A stretch of DNA of 64,000 bases from Ilex aquifolium (GCA_951799425.1 OX637402.1:34498492-34562491), one strand, 5' to 3'. Shown: positions 24,601 through 35,995, numbered from the stretch's first letter. Notes: a model not told the origin generated them from the letters alone. Program-made: numbers and translations.

Positions 24601-24990
24601 GCAGTAATTCCTTTAGAGGTCGGCTTACTGACCCTCAGAACCGAACTAGTGCAGAACAAAAATAATGACGAAACTATCACCCGAGATCTTGATTTAGCAG
24701 AGGAAAAAAAAGAACGAGCAGCTATTACGATGGCCTCTTATCGGCATCAAATGGCCCGAGCCTACAACAAAAAGGTTATGCCTCGGTCTTTCATGCTTGG
24801 GGACCTGGTGCTCAAACGAGTGATGGGGTCAGCAAAGAACCCAACACATGGAAAGCTTGGAGCGAACTGAGAATGACCGTACAAGGTAACCCGAGTTGGG
24901 GGCAGTGGTTACTACGAGCTCGAGACTATGGATCACAGAGTCGTGCCACGCCCCTGGAACACTGCTAATTTGAGAAAGTTCTATTTCTAA
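21646..24990 (+). pseudogene. pol region (RT, RNase H, integrase) of the Gypsy element, interrupted
   Basis: A single frame from ATG at 21646 to TAA at 24988-24990, broken by stops at 22270, 23590, 24145, 24394, 24532, 24868 and 24874. Reverse transcriptase spans about 21950-22560, with fingers motif KKNGKWRVCVDFTDLNK and catalytic YIDDMVV; RNase H about 23270-23560 (SVDGSSNQKGAGIG, NNEAEYEALIAG, SDSQLVVNQI); integrase about 23900-24990, with zinc-binding HEGSCGAHTGGR...CEKCQK and the DDE residues in LDIVGPL, SDNGTQFDS and [11 protein letters not shown]. Domain order is Ty3/Gypsy. Several stops replace a Trp or Arg position by a single transition. It cannot encode a working polyprotein, although every domain is still readable. 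Confidence 0.92.
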
Positions 24991-25344
24991 AAAGTACATT
25001 TTTAGATAGAACTCCGAAGTACCTTCGGAGAACTTAAGGGTGCCCCTTGAGTCAGTAAAGTGTTTGTCAAAAGTTTAGACGAGAATTGAAGTTATTAAAT
25101 AAAGAGATTTTTTGAAGATCTATTTGCATATTCTACTTTTCATTTACGACCTACTGCTAAGGCAGGGAGGCAAAAATCCTGATAGAAGTAACTACTTAAA
25201 TCAGGCGCAGCCACCCGATCTATTCCAGTCCCACAGCTAGGCATGACGATGTAAGCTGAAAAAGGGATGGATTGGAGTCCAACAAGGTTGGCGGGTCGGT
25301 GCGTGGTAGAGACACTCTTAGATTCCCAAGGGATTATGAGTAAC

Positions 25345-25740
25345 TCTACGAGAGGACCGAGCTCACTGAAGAAGAGCCGAGCACAGGCCATAACTTCAGA
25401 AGAGGTAATGAATTTTCTAAATATTTGAGTCCCCACTAAGGGACCGAACTCTTTGAAGAAAGGCCGAACAAGGGCCATGACTTCAGAAGAGGAAAGAATT
25501 TTCTAAGTGTTGAAGTCCCCACTAATGGACCGAACTCTTTGAAGAAAGGCCGAGCAAGTGCCATAACTTCAGCAGAGGTAAAGTACTTTTCTAAATGTTA
25601 AAGTCCTCACTGAGGGACCGAACTCTTTGAAGAAAGGCCGAACAAGGGCCATAACTTCAGATGAGGAAAGAATTTTCTAAGTGTTGAAGTCCCCCCTAAG
25701 GGACCGAGCTCTTTAGAAAGGCCAAGGGCCAAAACTATGA
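25345..25740. repeat. 86-88-bp tandem repeat between pol and antisense ORF
   Basis: About four and a half units; the phrase GGACCGA(A/G)CTC starts at 25354, 25441, 25527, 25615 and 25701. Each unit includes GAAGAAAGGCCGA and GCCATAACTTCAG. Such arrays downstream of pol are common in Tat-lineage elements. Confidence 0.9.
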
Positions 25741-25896
25741 AAGTTTGATTATTTAGATATTTTTAAAAGATTTGATCAAGTTCTATAAATAATGCCGAAA
25801 GCAAAGATATCCAAAACCAAAGAGTTACTTGCATTAAAAAATTCAAGATATTACATTAGAAAGGGTCATTACACCAAAAAGTTACAAAAAACTCTT

Positions 25897-27839
25897 TTAA
25901 GTACTTTCAGGAGGTTGAGAGGAGCTAGGAAAACAGTGCTTGGAATAGAGCTCGGAAGAAGACGGGACCCCGGCAGCAATCAATGCAGCATGCCAACCCT
26001 TGCTAAAAAACGCATCTTGCAGTTGAGGAATCTGCAAAACCAGGGCGCTCTCTGCTTTCTCAACCCCTTCATCATAAGCGGCATCTTCTTTCCCTTTTGC
26101 CTCGGCCTTGTATTGATCAAACTCCTCAAGGAGACTTGTATAATCGAGCTGGGATTGAGAGAGCTCCACAATAGCTTCATGTTCAGAATCTTTAAGTCTG
26201 CCAATTTCTGCTTTCAGTTGACAGTTCTCTTCTGTAAGGCTCTGATTGTTAGCCTGCAGAACCTTAGCCTCATCGCAGATTTTGGCGTACTCCTCATCTA
26301 CTGACTCCTTCTTGGCAAACGCTGAGGCTCGGGCATGAATAGCATCTTTCATGGCCTTATCCTTTCTTGCTATCCTGGCTCCAACCTCATGCACTTTTTG
26401 AAGACCTTATAAGTTGGAGAGCAAAAAGGCTTGGTAAAATTTTTTAACAAAAGAAAAGCAGACAGAAGTCTTACCAACACCATATGTTGAATTGCTTGGC
26501 GGGACACTTCGTCATCAGTCAATGCCTCATTCATAGCAAGGTCCCGAGGCAGAATAACCCCTCTGGCGATCCCTATTGCGACATTGAAGTCTTCAATGAC
26601 AGAGTCCTTCGAGGTGATCTCTTTCTTTTTTGATCTGAGGATAGGACGGAAAGGAGTATCGGCTGGTTTAGGAGAAACACTTGCCTCGGCCTCACCAGTC
26701 CTACGTCTTTTAGGAGCTGGGTCCTCGGCGAGCTCAAAAATTGAGTCATCTTCAAGAAGCGGAGATTGAAAAGAATTCGGAAGCTCCAACTCTTCTGGAA
26801 TCAGAGTATCTGTATTCTGAACCAGGTCTGCTGCGTCGCTGCTTGGAACAACATCTTCAGTTAAGGGGACAGTTTCGGCAGGGACCTCGGTGTCAGTTTC
26901 ATCCAGTACAGTTATTGAGGGTATGGCAGATGGGGGAGTAGGCTCAGAAGTTTGGGTCGGTTCAACAGTGGATAAGAAATCCAAGAAGTTCTTCACCGTT
27001 CTACGCCCAGAAGCAGCAAGGGAGGACTTTTTGCGAGCTCGAGGGGTTTGCTCCCTAGCATTCTGGATGGCTTCCCGATCTGCCGCTAGGGTGGCGTTCG
27101 GACGGTTCGGCACCGCAATGAAAGAGGTATAGGACGGAGTATACCCAAGAAGAGTGTGGGCAGCTCGGCAGAATAAAGACTCGTTGAAGTCCCAAACTCT
27201 TATGAGTTTTTCCATCTTTATAGCCGACTCATGAATCCTGCCCTTTACGGTCTCGCCTTCAAGCAAAAAGATCATATCAGAAAACAACAACCAGAGAGAA
27301 AATAGCAAGAGACAATTTTAGGAGTAAAAAATTCATATACCTGGAGTGCCTTCTTCGAAAGGACAGCGATAGGAGGGGGTGGCATTTGCAGCGTATTCCC
27401 AATTTCCAGAAACAAAAACAATGTCATTCTCGTGACCCTTGTTAGAATCTGGAAGGTGAGTTACCAGATAACGATCTTTCTTCCTCACCGCCAGATAGTA
27501 GTTGTCCCCAGTTGGTTTAAGAATGTAGCAAAACAGAATCTCCCATAAGCCAAGATTCAAACCCAGAAGTTTGTTCAAAGCAGCTACTTCCATCACAATC
27601 CTAAAGAAGTTGGGGCAGCATTGGAGAGGACAGAGCTTCATAGCAGAGAGCACCCAGAGGAGCAGAGGGTCCAAAGGGAAGCGAACTCCACCCTCTGTAA
27701 TTGCTCGAGTGTGGATGGGAATGCTATCTCTGGTTCCAATCAGGGGCTCATCTTTACCAGCAACTCTTATATCTACATCATCTGGGATAAGGTATTTTGC
27801 TTTGAAAGAGGGTATTTCTGGAGATGTAAGAGGGGCCAT
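25897..27839 (-). CDS. Antisense ORF of the Gypsy element (putative gypsy-type transposon protein)
   Basis: Runs opposite to gag-pol. Block 1 is 27839-27341 (MAPLTSPEIPSFKAKYLIPD, then FPLDPLLLWVLSAMKLCPLQ). A GT-AG intron of 84 bp joins it in frame to block 2 (27256-26475), which contains a Ser/Thr/Glu-rich linker and a basic PKRRR patch. Block 3 (about 26394-25897) is a long charged coiled coil (KVLQANNQSLTEENCQLKAE). The joint to block 3 is not resolved: the obvious acceptors give a frame shift. The composition fits the Transposase_28-type antisense ORF known from plant Tat elements. It is probably nuclear; its function is unknown. Blocks 1 and 2 are free of stops, unlike gag-pol in the same element. 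Confidence 0.75.
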
Positions 27840-28079
27840 TGAGGAAAGTGAACATAGAAAGAAGAAAGGTGGTGTAGAAGAAAGGAAGTCTGAAACAAGG
27901 GAAGTAAAGTGATGGGAAGACGAAGAAGAAACCGTTTATAAAGAGCGAGAATTCTAAAAGGCGGCATTTAAATACTGAGCATGCCGCCAAAACAAAAGGG
28001 GGATGTCACAAAGTACAAAGCAATGATAATGAAAAGGCATAAAAACGGCTGACAGACGAAAAGCGTCTGTCAGACGCTT

Positions 28080-28092
28080 TTCTGGGGGCAAA
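28080..28092 (+). other. Polypurine tract
   Basis: CTGGGGGCAAA directly precedes the 3' LTR start TGAAGG. Confidence 0.7.
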
Positions 28093-28675
28093 TGAAGGGG
28101 GTGGCTCCCCTTATTACACGTGTCATGTCATTAAATGCACCCACGTGAGGTTGACAAGACAGAGCACGTGACGAAGACATTACCTGCTCAAATCAAATGA
28201 ACCTAGCTGAACTGACTAATGAGTTCGGTAAAATACTTGAAGAGCTCAGCTTGTACCAAGCCGAGTTGATCAATTAGTTCGGCAAACATTGAAGGTGTTC
28301 ATTTGTCATTATAACCGAGCTGTTTGAAAAGATACATAAAGATAGAGATGCGCCTACAACTTCGGTATTCAGATAAGCAAATCAACGAAATTGTAGAGAT
28401 TAGAAGGAATTGCTGGAGAAATATCAGCAACTTCCCAAACTGAATCACTGAATGAAAGGAAGGTGTGCCACCTTGAACCAAAAACTCCGGAAACCCTAAT
28501 GAGGTAACGATCTATAAGAGGCAGAAAAGACCAAGGTGAAAGGTACGCTGAACTCTCCCAGTCTTCTTGCATCTTATTCAATTCCATTACTGACTTAAAC
28601 ATCAGAGTGCCTTCGATCGAAGCACTTCGATCTTGGGCAGTTTGTTCGTTTTGCAGGAGTAGGGGTGTCCATGGG

Positions 28676-28895
28676 CCGGATTACCCACGGGTCCCGTTAC
28701 CCGGCCCGAAAAAATAGGCCCGAAGCCCGATAGACCCGATAATTGGCCCGCCCGAGCCCGAGCCCAATATCCTTTAAGAAAGGGCTTGGGTTTACCCCCA
28801 AACCCATTACCCGGCCCGAAGCCCGGAGCCCGAGCCCAGCCCAAATACCCGCCCACATGCCCGAAGCCCGAAGCCCGCCCGAATCCCATATCCGC
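28676..28895. repeat. hAT left subterminal repeats
   Basis: Many copies of CCCG, GGCCCGAAGCCCG and GCCCGAGCCCGAGCCC. The inverted counterpart is at 32275-32520 (AAGCCCGCCCAATAGGCCC-like). Confidence 0.85.
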
Positions 28896-29592
28896 TCATA
28901 TAAGTTTTTTTTTTTATTTTTATCAAACATATATTTATAAGAGGTGGAGAAAAAAAAAAAAAAGTTGGACACTTGAAATGAAAGAATGGTTGTTTTGACT
29001 TTAAAAGAATGGTTGGTGGGTGACTTAAAAGAAAGAATGGTTGGTGACTTTAAAAAAATTTGTTACGTGAGGCAGTGAATCTGTTGCTGTGTTGGTTTCA
29101 AAATTTTGAATTCAAAATTTTGAATGTGAGGCAGTGAAAAAGTCAAGCAAAGCCGGCCAGTGTGGCCAGTGTGAGACAGTGAGTCAGACTTAGCCTCAGG
29201 CCCTTAGCCTATGCAGCTATGCATTGTCTTTTCAGTTCAATCTAATGCATTGGCAGTCAGTCAGTAAAGAGCCTGAACTCTCATTTTTTAAATGATCACA
29301 AATAAACGGTAATAAATAAACGGTCATTTTTTAATGTATAATTTATAAATATATTTGCTCTCAACTTCACAAATCACAATTCACAACTCTCATTTGCTCT
29401 CAAACTCAGTAGCTGAACGAAACTAACAATTGCTCTCAGAAGTCAGAATTATCAAGTGTTCTGAAGTCTCAAGGCCGAAACTCTCATTTGCTCTCAACTC
29501 ACAAGTGACAATTGCCAAGTGGTCTCATTTGATGAAAAAGTTTTTTTACATAATTTAAGTATTTATTTTAGTTTTATAGTTTAATTTACGTA

Positions 29593-31632
29593 ATGGCTTC
29601 ATCTCATTCACAAAATATTTTTTATAACGAAATTCTTGAGTCTAATGATAATGAAAATATCAATGAGGGTGAAGACCCTGATTTATTTTCAACTCCTGAG
29701 ATAGATTCTACTGAGAATGTGCTATCTAATAAAAGAAAAAAGTCCAAAGTCTTGGATCACTTTGAGAAAATCCAAATTAAAAATTCTAATGGGGTCATTA
29801 CATTAGAAAAGTGTATATGTAATTATTGTAAAAAAGAGTTTGCTGGAGGCTCTAAAAATGGAATTAGTCACTTAACTAGACATTTACGTTCATGCTTATT
29901 AAGAGGTCAAACTGATATTAGACAAACAATGTTATCACAATCTGCTAGCACCGGTACACTAAGCACTTTTAATTATGAACCTGATTCTGCTAGAAAAGCA
30001 ATTGTTAGATGGATTGTTATAAGAAATATTCCATTTGTTCTTGTAGACGATGCTGAATTTGAAAGAATGTTACAAAGTGGTTTTAATCCTTCATTCCGAA
30101 AGTTTTCTCGTCAAACATGTCAAAGAGATGTTATTAAATATTATGTACAAGAAAAAAATAATTTAATTGCTTATTTTGGTAATCTTAAAAGTAAAATTTG
30201 TTTGACTTCTGATATTTGGACTTTTTGCCAACAATTAGGATATTTATGTATAACTGCTCATTTTATTGATGATAATTGGGTTATGCAAAAAAGAATTATT
30301 ACTTTTACAAGGATTGAAGATAATTATAGTGCACAAGTTATTTTTGAAGTTATTTATAATCAGTTACAAATTTATCGTATTCAAGAAAAGATTTTTACTA
30401 TTACTTTAGATAATGCAACAAATAATAGTGGGGCTGTAAGTCATTTAAAATGTTATTTAACTTTACCATGTGAATGTAGTTTTTTTCATATGAGATGTAT
30501 GTTTCATATCATAAATCTCATAGTACAAAGTGGTCTCTATGATATTAGATTTATAATTGATAAAATTAGACATATTATTTATCATATAATATGTTCTGAA
30601 AATAGACTTAGGACATTTGGAACTATGTGTAAAAAGAATAATTTAAAATGCAAAAAAATACCATATGATGTACAACATAGGTGGAACTCCACCTATAAAA
30701 TGCTAGATGTGGCAGTTAAATATAAAGCTGCTTTAAATGACTATGTTAGTATAGATACCACTGGTTCATTATCGCGTCCCACCGAAGAAGAATGGGATGT
30801 CAGTGATAAAATGAAAGATTTTTTAAAAGTTTTTTATGAGTCAACTATGGCTTTATCTGGTAATTATTATCCAACTATTACACTTGCCTATGTGAATATA
30901 GTTAGTATCAGTGATATTTTTGAACTATATAGAAATGAACCCGAATTTTCTACTATTTTACATAATATGCAATCTAAATTTAATAAATATTTTTCACCAC
31001 TTCTTATACTTATTGGTTTTGGTATGTTAATTGACCCTCGATTTAAAGAATTTGGTCTTACAAGTGTTTTTATGTCTTTATATGGTATCTTAAATGATGA
31101 CCACATGAACCACATGAATAAAATAAAATATTATTTTGAAATTTTTTTTAATGAATATAGTGTAACATTTGGGAATAGTGGTACACTTAATTCCGTCCCA
31201 GCATCTAGTGATATTGGTAGTAGTAATAAAGGTAAAGGTAAAAGTAAAACATCTATGCTAACATCAATTTTGAACAGAGGAGGTATGTCAACATCTAGGG
31301 GGATAACTGAACTTCAGCAATATTACAATGCTCCACTGGTAAGTGTTGAAGATTCTGATTTTGATATTTTGGCCTGGTGGAAATGATATGAAAGTAGGTT
31401 TCCAATTCTTTCCACCATGGCTCGGGATATACTAACAGTTCCTATGTCGACTGTAGCATCCGAATCTGCTTTTAGTACAGGTGGACGTGTCATTGATGAG
31501 CATAGAAGTTGCTTGGATGGAAAGACAGTGGAAGCCCTTATGTGTCTTCAAGATTGGTATGCTGCTGAAGCGAGAGATCAAAATATGGAAATAAATCCCC
31601 CAATGCTAGAATTTGAAGTTTTAGAAATTTAG
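29593..31632 (+). pseudogene. hAT transposase, one in-frame stop
   Basis: 679 codons from ATG 29593 to TAG 31630-31632, with a single in-frame TGA at 31384-31386; both sides stay in frame. The N-terminal BED zinc finger, at about residues 70-105, reads CICNYCKKEFAGG then HLTRHLRSC. The RNase H-like catalytic core follows (LTSDIWTFCQQLGYLC, ITLDNATNN, CMFHIINLIVQSG, RWNSTYKMLDVA). The C-terminal hAT dimerisation region (TVPMSTVASESAFSTGGRVI, LDGKTVEALMC) lies after the stop. The enzyme excises and inserts hAT elements with 8-bp duplications. Truncation before the dimerisation domain should inactivate it unless the stop is read through. A change from an Arg codon by one C-to-T transition would explain the stop. 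Confidence 0.93.
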
Positions 31633-31799
31633 ATATTAAGATTGATGTATTTTTTTCGTGTATTAAATATTCTAGATTTTCATGTACAAAAGTTTTTAAT
31701 GAATAGAATTGTACAAATGATAGATAGGTGAGTAGGTGCCAACCTAGTTGAGATGTACTCATTCTATAGTGATGCAATTTCTCTTCTATTCATAAATAA

Positions 31800-32175
31800 A
31801 ATTATTCATTATTTAATTTTTATCCATTTTTAACATTCAAATTTATCAAATTGACATTCAATTTCATCAAATGAAAATGTAATTTCACCAAAACAACATC
31901 AAATTAACATGTAATTTTATCCAATTAAAATTTAATTTATCAAATTAAAACCAAATAAACATTCAATTTATCAAATTAAAACCAAATAAACATTCAATTT
32001 ATCAAATTAAGAATTAATTTCATATAATTAACATTCAATTATTTCTAATAAACATTTAATTCACTAAATTAACATGTAATATATCAAATCAATATCAAAT
32101 TAACATGTAATTTTATCCAATTAAAATTTAATTTATCAAATTAAAACCGAATAAACATTCAATTCATTAATGTCA
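31800..32175. repeat. AT-rich degenerate tandem repeats inside the hAT
   Basis: Phrases such as AATTAACATGTAATTT, CCAATTAAAATTTAATT and AAACCAAATAAACATTCAATT recur; a block of roughly 70 bp at about 31898 is repeated at about 32091. Confidence 0.75.
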
Positions 32176-32274
32176 TTATTTAATTTTTGTCCCTTTTAAT
32201 TTTGACTATACTTTTAATCCAATTAAAATATAATTTACAAAAAAATTAAATGAAATTGTATATTTTTTTAATAG

Positions 32275-32520
32275 GGCCCAAGAAGCCCGCCCAATAGGCC
32301 CAACAAAAGCCCGCCCATAAGGCTCGCTCGCAAAGCCCGCCCACAAGTCCGCCCACCCAAAAGCCCGAAAGCCCGCCCGCAAAGCCCGCCCAATAGGTGA
32401 TGGGCTGGGCTGCGGGCAGCTACCCCTACCCGAAGCCCGGCCCGCACTTGCCCAAGTACGGGTTTGGGCCTGCACTACCCAAGCCCGGCCCGAAAAAAAA
32501 TTTCGCGGGCCGGGCCGGGA
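32275..32520. repeat. hAT right subterminal repeats
   Basis: Dense GCCCGCCC and CCCGAAGCCCGGCCCG motifs, roughly the inverted counterpart of 28676-28895. Confidence 0.85.
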
Positions 32521-33094
32521 CAGGCCTATGCAGGAGGGAGATTGGGAAGCCAAGTTCAGAAAATACTATCAAAAATATCAATTCATCATTCCAGTAGGAG
32601 GTACTCATTTTTTACCTCTTACAATATCTTTTAATATATATACATATATTATATATACATTAATTTCATATAAAAATACAATAATAAAATATGTATTTAT
32701 ATATATATATTTTTAAAAAATTTTAAAAATAAATTTAAAAATAAAAAATAAAAATAAAAAAAATAAAAAAATAAAAAATAATAATAAACAGGTCAACTCG
32801 CAACATGACACGACACAATTAATTAAATGAGTTGAGTTAGATTTTACTAACGTTCGACATAAATTCGTAATAATTCAACACGAATTTGACACGATACGAC
32901 TTGATTGTCACCCCTAATCTTATCCAGCACAAAAAAAAAAAAAAATTTAGTCATTTTTATTTTCCATCCATCCAACCAAACACAAAGGAAGGAAAGTGTA
33001 TCCATCCTACTTTCCTTCCTTGAAGGATAGAAAGTGTATCCCTCATATTTTCCATCCTTCCTACTTTCCATCCTTCCTACCAAACGGAGCATTA

Positions 33095-33712
33095 GGGTGT
33101 AATTTGGGTGGATCAATCTAAATTCAATTTGAACCCAACTAAAAAAAAAATACTTGAATTGAAGTTCTTAATACTAGGGTTGAGCCTAAGTTGAAAAAAT
33201 CAACACGAATTAAATTTGGGCAATACCTAAGTTGAGGCCTAAGGTTATTAGATTCAACATGAATATATAAATCGAGTCAACCTGATTATATATTTGGGTT
33301 CAACCCGAATATTAAATCGGGCTCAACCCAAATATTATGGTTAAATATTGAGTCCAATATGTTTTTTTATGTTAATTTGGCTATTATAGTTATTATGTTG
33401 TCGTTATGTTAAGAAAAATATAATTTGATTTTTGTTTTGTATATATTTTTATGCTTTAAATACTATGATTTTTATATTAAACATTTAATTGAAATTATTT
33501 GTTGTTATTTCATGTGAATACTATTTAATATGTATCAAATTTAGAATAATATTTTGATCTGAACAAATCCAATTCGACTTCAAACTTAAAATAAGTTCGA
33601 ATAAGATAATTCAAATTCAACTCCAGTCCATTCAAATTTTGATTGAATAATATTTAAGTTGAGATCAGATTAGAGTCAGCGTTATACTCATTTCCCGCCC
33701 AAATTACACCCC
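33095..33712. mobile_element. Short element with 17-bp terminal inverted repeats
   Basis: Left end GGGTGTAATTTGGGTGG (33095-33111); the right end inverted reads GGGTGTAATTTGGGCGG (about 33695-33711). Internal repeats such as GGGTTCAACCCGAAT and GGGCTCAACCCAAAT are present. No coding frame and no convincing target duplication. The ends resemble hAT-type termini. It starts directly after the TTA duplication of the preceding MITE. Confidence 0.55.
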
Positions 33713-33786
33713 ATGAACACTCTATGTTCATTCAGAAATGATTACATTTACTGAATTTTCTTTTTTTGGGACTCTAATTTGTCTTA

Positions 33787-35995
33787 GGACAACACTACGG
33801 TACAGCGATTGACTTTTGCGGTACCATATCGAAATTACTGTGGGGGCTAAAAGCTGAATAAAACTCTGCAGAATGATGCAAAAAGGGACACGTGTAAAGG
33901 TAAAGCAAAGGCAACCGGAGTGACCTGTTGGGACTTAAACCGTACAACAATAATGGATGAAGGCTGTAGCATAGCATGAGTGAGTTACGAAGTTTATGGA
34001 ATATTTACAATATTACTTGCAAGATTTACAAGAACAATGGGTATAATAACAAAGATAATGGTATTCTTACGAAGTCAGTGGAACCAACTACAAAGACAAT
34101 GGAGGAAAATATACAACTTCAATGGATCATTTACCACTTCACTGGAGCATTTACAACTTTAATGGATCATTTACCACTGTAGTGGATTCTTTACCAAATT
34201 TAAGGCAATACTTAAAACTTCAATGGATCATTCATAACTGTATTTTTACGATATGTAATACTCATGATCGATCATTAAATATGATCGATCGATCAGATTT
34301 TAACGTAAGATATGAGTAACCCAAGAGGATATACAACTTCAATGGATCATTTACCACTTTTAAGGGAATATTTGCAACTTCAATGGATCATTTACCACTT
34401 TTATAGGAATATTTACAACTTCAATGGATCATTTACCATGTGAATGGATCATTTACCGCTTTTATAGGAAAATTTACAATTTCAATGAATCATTTACCAC
34501 TTTATGGGAATATTTACGACTAATAGGGAGTAGTATTTACTAAAGCAATGATATTTTTCACAATAGCTAATAGTCCATGATCGATCATTGAATATGTTCG
34601 ATAGATCATGGCACTAAGGTGAGTTTATAAGTAATGGATAATCCAATAATATATACAATTTTAATGGATCATTTACCACTTTTATGAGAATATTTACAAC
34701 TAGTGGGGAGTAGCATTTACTAAAGCAATGATTTTTTTTACAATATTTAATAGTCCATGATCGATCATGGAATATGTTTGATCGATCATGGAACTCAGGT
34801 GAGTTCGTAAGTAATACCTAATCCAATAAAATATACAATTTTAATGGATCATTTACCACTTTTATCGGAATAGTTACCACTCGTAGTGAGCAGCATTTAC
34901 TAAAGCAATTGTATTTTTTACAATAGTTTATAGTCCATGATCGATCATTGATTATGTTCGATCGATCATGACACTCAGGTGAGTTCCTAAGTAATGGATA
35001 ATCCAATAATATATACAATTTTAATGGATCATTTACCACTTTTATCGGAATAGTTACCACTCGTGGTGAGCAGCATTTACTAAAACAATGGTATTTTTTA
35101 CAATAGTTTATAGTCCATGATCGATCATTGATTATGTTCGATCGATCATGGCACTCAGGTGAGTTCCTAAGTAATGGATAATCCAATAATATATACAATT
35201 TTAATGGATCATTTACCATTTTTATGGGTAAAAAAATTGGATAGGTTACTGTAGATATAACTGTAGATAATTGGAAATCTACAGTAAATAATCACTGTAG
35301 ATATCCGATCGATTGGTAAAAAAATTAGATAGGTCAGTCAATTGTAATTGTAATCGATCGATCTGAGTGATATATTGATCGATGAAATTGTTCCAGATTT
35401 CTAACGTGAATCAGAAGGAAAACAAATACTGGGGATATTTGATTGATCGTTTTAAAAATATGATAGATCAGTATGTAATCAGAAAACTTGATCGATCATA
35501 TATTTATAATGATCGATCAAATTGTTGAAGATCATAAGTACTGGGGACATATGATCGATCAAATATTTATATTGATCGATCAAATTGTTTCAGACCATAA
35601 CTCCTAAGTACTGGGGACATCTGATCGATCATATATTTATTATGATCGATCAAATAGTTGCAGATGTTAAGTACTGGACATATGATAGGTCAAATATATA
35701 TATTGATCGATCAAATTGTTGAAGATCAGAACTCTGAAGAAATGGGGACATCTGATCGATCACATATATGTATATGATCGATCAATTTGTTGCAAATGTT
35801 AAGTACTGTGACATATGATCGATCAAATATTTATATTGATCGATCAAAATGTTCCAGATCAGAATTCATATTGACTGGGGACATCTGATCGAGCTGACAT
35901 GTATATTGATCGATCATTGAGTTATTTAGGTAGAAGTTGAATGGGCAAGTGGAATTTTGATCGATCGAAAGTAAATATGACCGATTAGTTATTAT
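33787..35995 (+). repeat. Left inverted terminal region of the giant MULE
   Basis: From the end inward: about 190 bp of unique terminal sequence; about 40-bp units with AATGGATCATTTACCACTTT and ATATTTACAACTTC (33990-34540); four 180-bp units (34540-35225); then a GATCGATC-rich zone with repeated AAATTGTT...GTACTGGGGACAT phrases (35300-35970). The same order appears inverted at 59700-56570. Confidence 0.85.
34540..35225. repeat. 180-bp tandem repeat, about four units (left)
   Basis: TAGTCCATGATCGATCAT recurs at 34571, 34751, 34931 and 35111, an exact 180-bp spacing. Units contain AATGGATCATTTACCACTTT and paired GATCGATC sites. Confidence 0.92.

Larger units (their letters stand above)
28660..32528 (+). 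mobile_element. hAT transposon, 3.87 kb, inside the Gypsy 3' LTR
   Basis: Flanked by the 8-bp duplication TGCAGGAG (28652-28659 and 32529-32536). Ends are TAGGGGTGTCC on the left and, inverted, TAGGCCTGTCC on the right: imperfect 11-bp inverted repeats of Ac/hAT type. Both subterminal regions are dense in GCCCG/CCCGAAGCCCG motifs, the usual kind of hAT transposase-binding array. One transposase gene lies between them. The element is the youngest layer of the nest. Confidence 0.93.
18703..32623 (+). mobile_element. Ty3/Gypsy LTR retrotransposon with antisense ORF (Tat-like)
   Basis: LTRs start TGAAGGGGGTGG and end CTCTTACA. The 5' LTR is 18703-19355; the 3' LTR starts at 28093 and ends at 32623 but is split by a hAT element. 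Target duplication ATATC is at 18698-18702 and 32624-32628. Without the hAT the element is about 10.0 kb. Order: LTR, primer-binding-like site, gag with zinc knuckle and protease, RT, RNase H, integrase, tandem repeats, antisense spliced ORF, polypurine tract, LTR. Integrase after RNase H defines Ty3/Gypsy; an antisense ORF plus a tandem repeat 3' of pol is characteristic of Tat-lineage plant elements. All sense ORFs are interrupted. Confidence 0.93.
28093..32623 (+). repeat. 3' LTR of the Gypsy element, split by a hAT insertion
   Basis: LTR sequence occupies 28093-28659 and 32529-32623 (the 8-bp TGCAGGAG is duplicated at the break). It ends with CTCTTACA at 32623, followed by the ATATC target duplication. 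Confidence 0.92.
18488..33091. mobile_element. Tourist-like MITE (PIF/Harbinger type) split by nested insertions
   Basis: The outer element of a three-level nest. Terminal inverted repeats are TGCTCCGTTTGGTA (18488-18501) and its complement (33078-33091), flanked by the 3-bp duplication TTA (18485-18487 and 33092-33094). TIR and TSD fit Tourist/PIF-Harbinger MITEs. Only 18488-18702 and 32629-33091 belong to it, about 680 bp in total; the remainder is a Gypsy insertion. The arms carry GGAAAG/TTTCCATCC-type repeats. The right arm has a long A/T-only tract (32640-32787) and a segment near 32790-32915 that resembles another non-autonomous element. No coding capacity. Confidence 0.8.

Noticed and set aside
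28743-28998. Pro-rich open frames
   Set aside because: They translate the CCCG subterminal repeats of the hAT element.
33778-33786. Exact 9-bp target duplication for the giant MULE
   Set aside because: The match to 59701-59709 is 8 of 9, so I report it as probable, not exact.
34818-35219. 133-residue open frame on the minus strand
   Set aside because: Same cause: it spans the left 180-bp repeats and is the inverted counterpart of the right-end frames.
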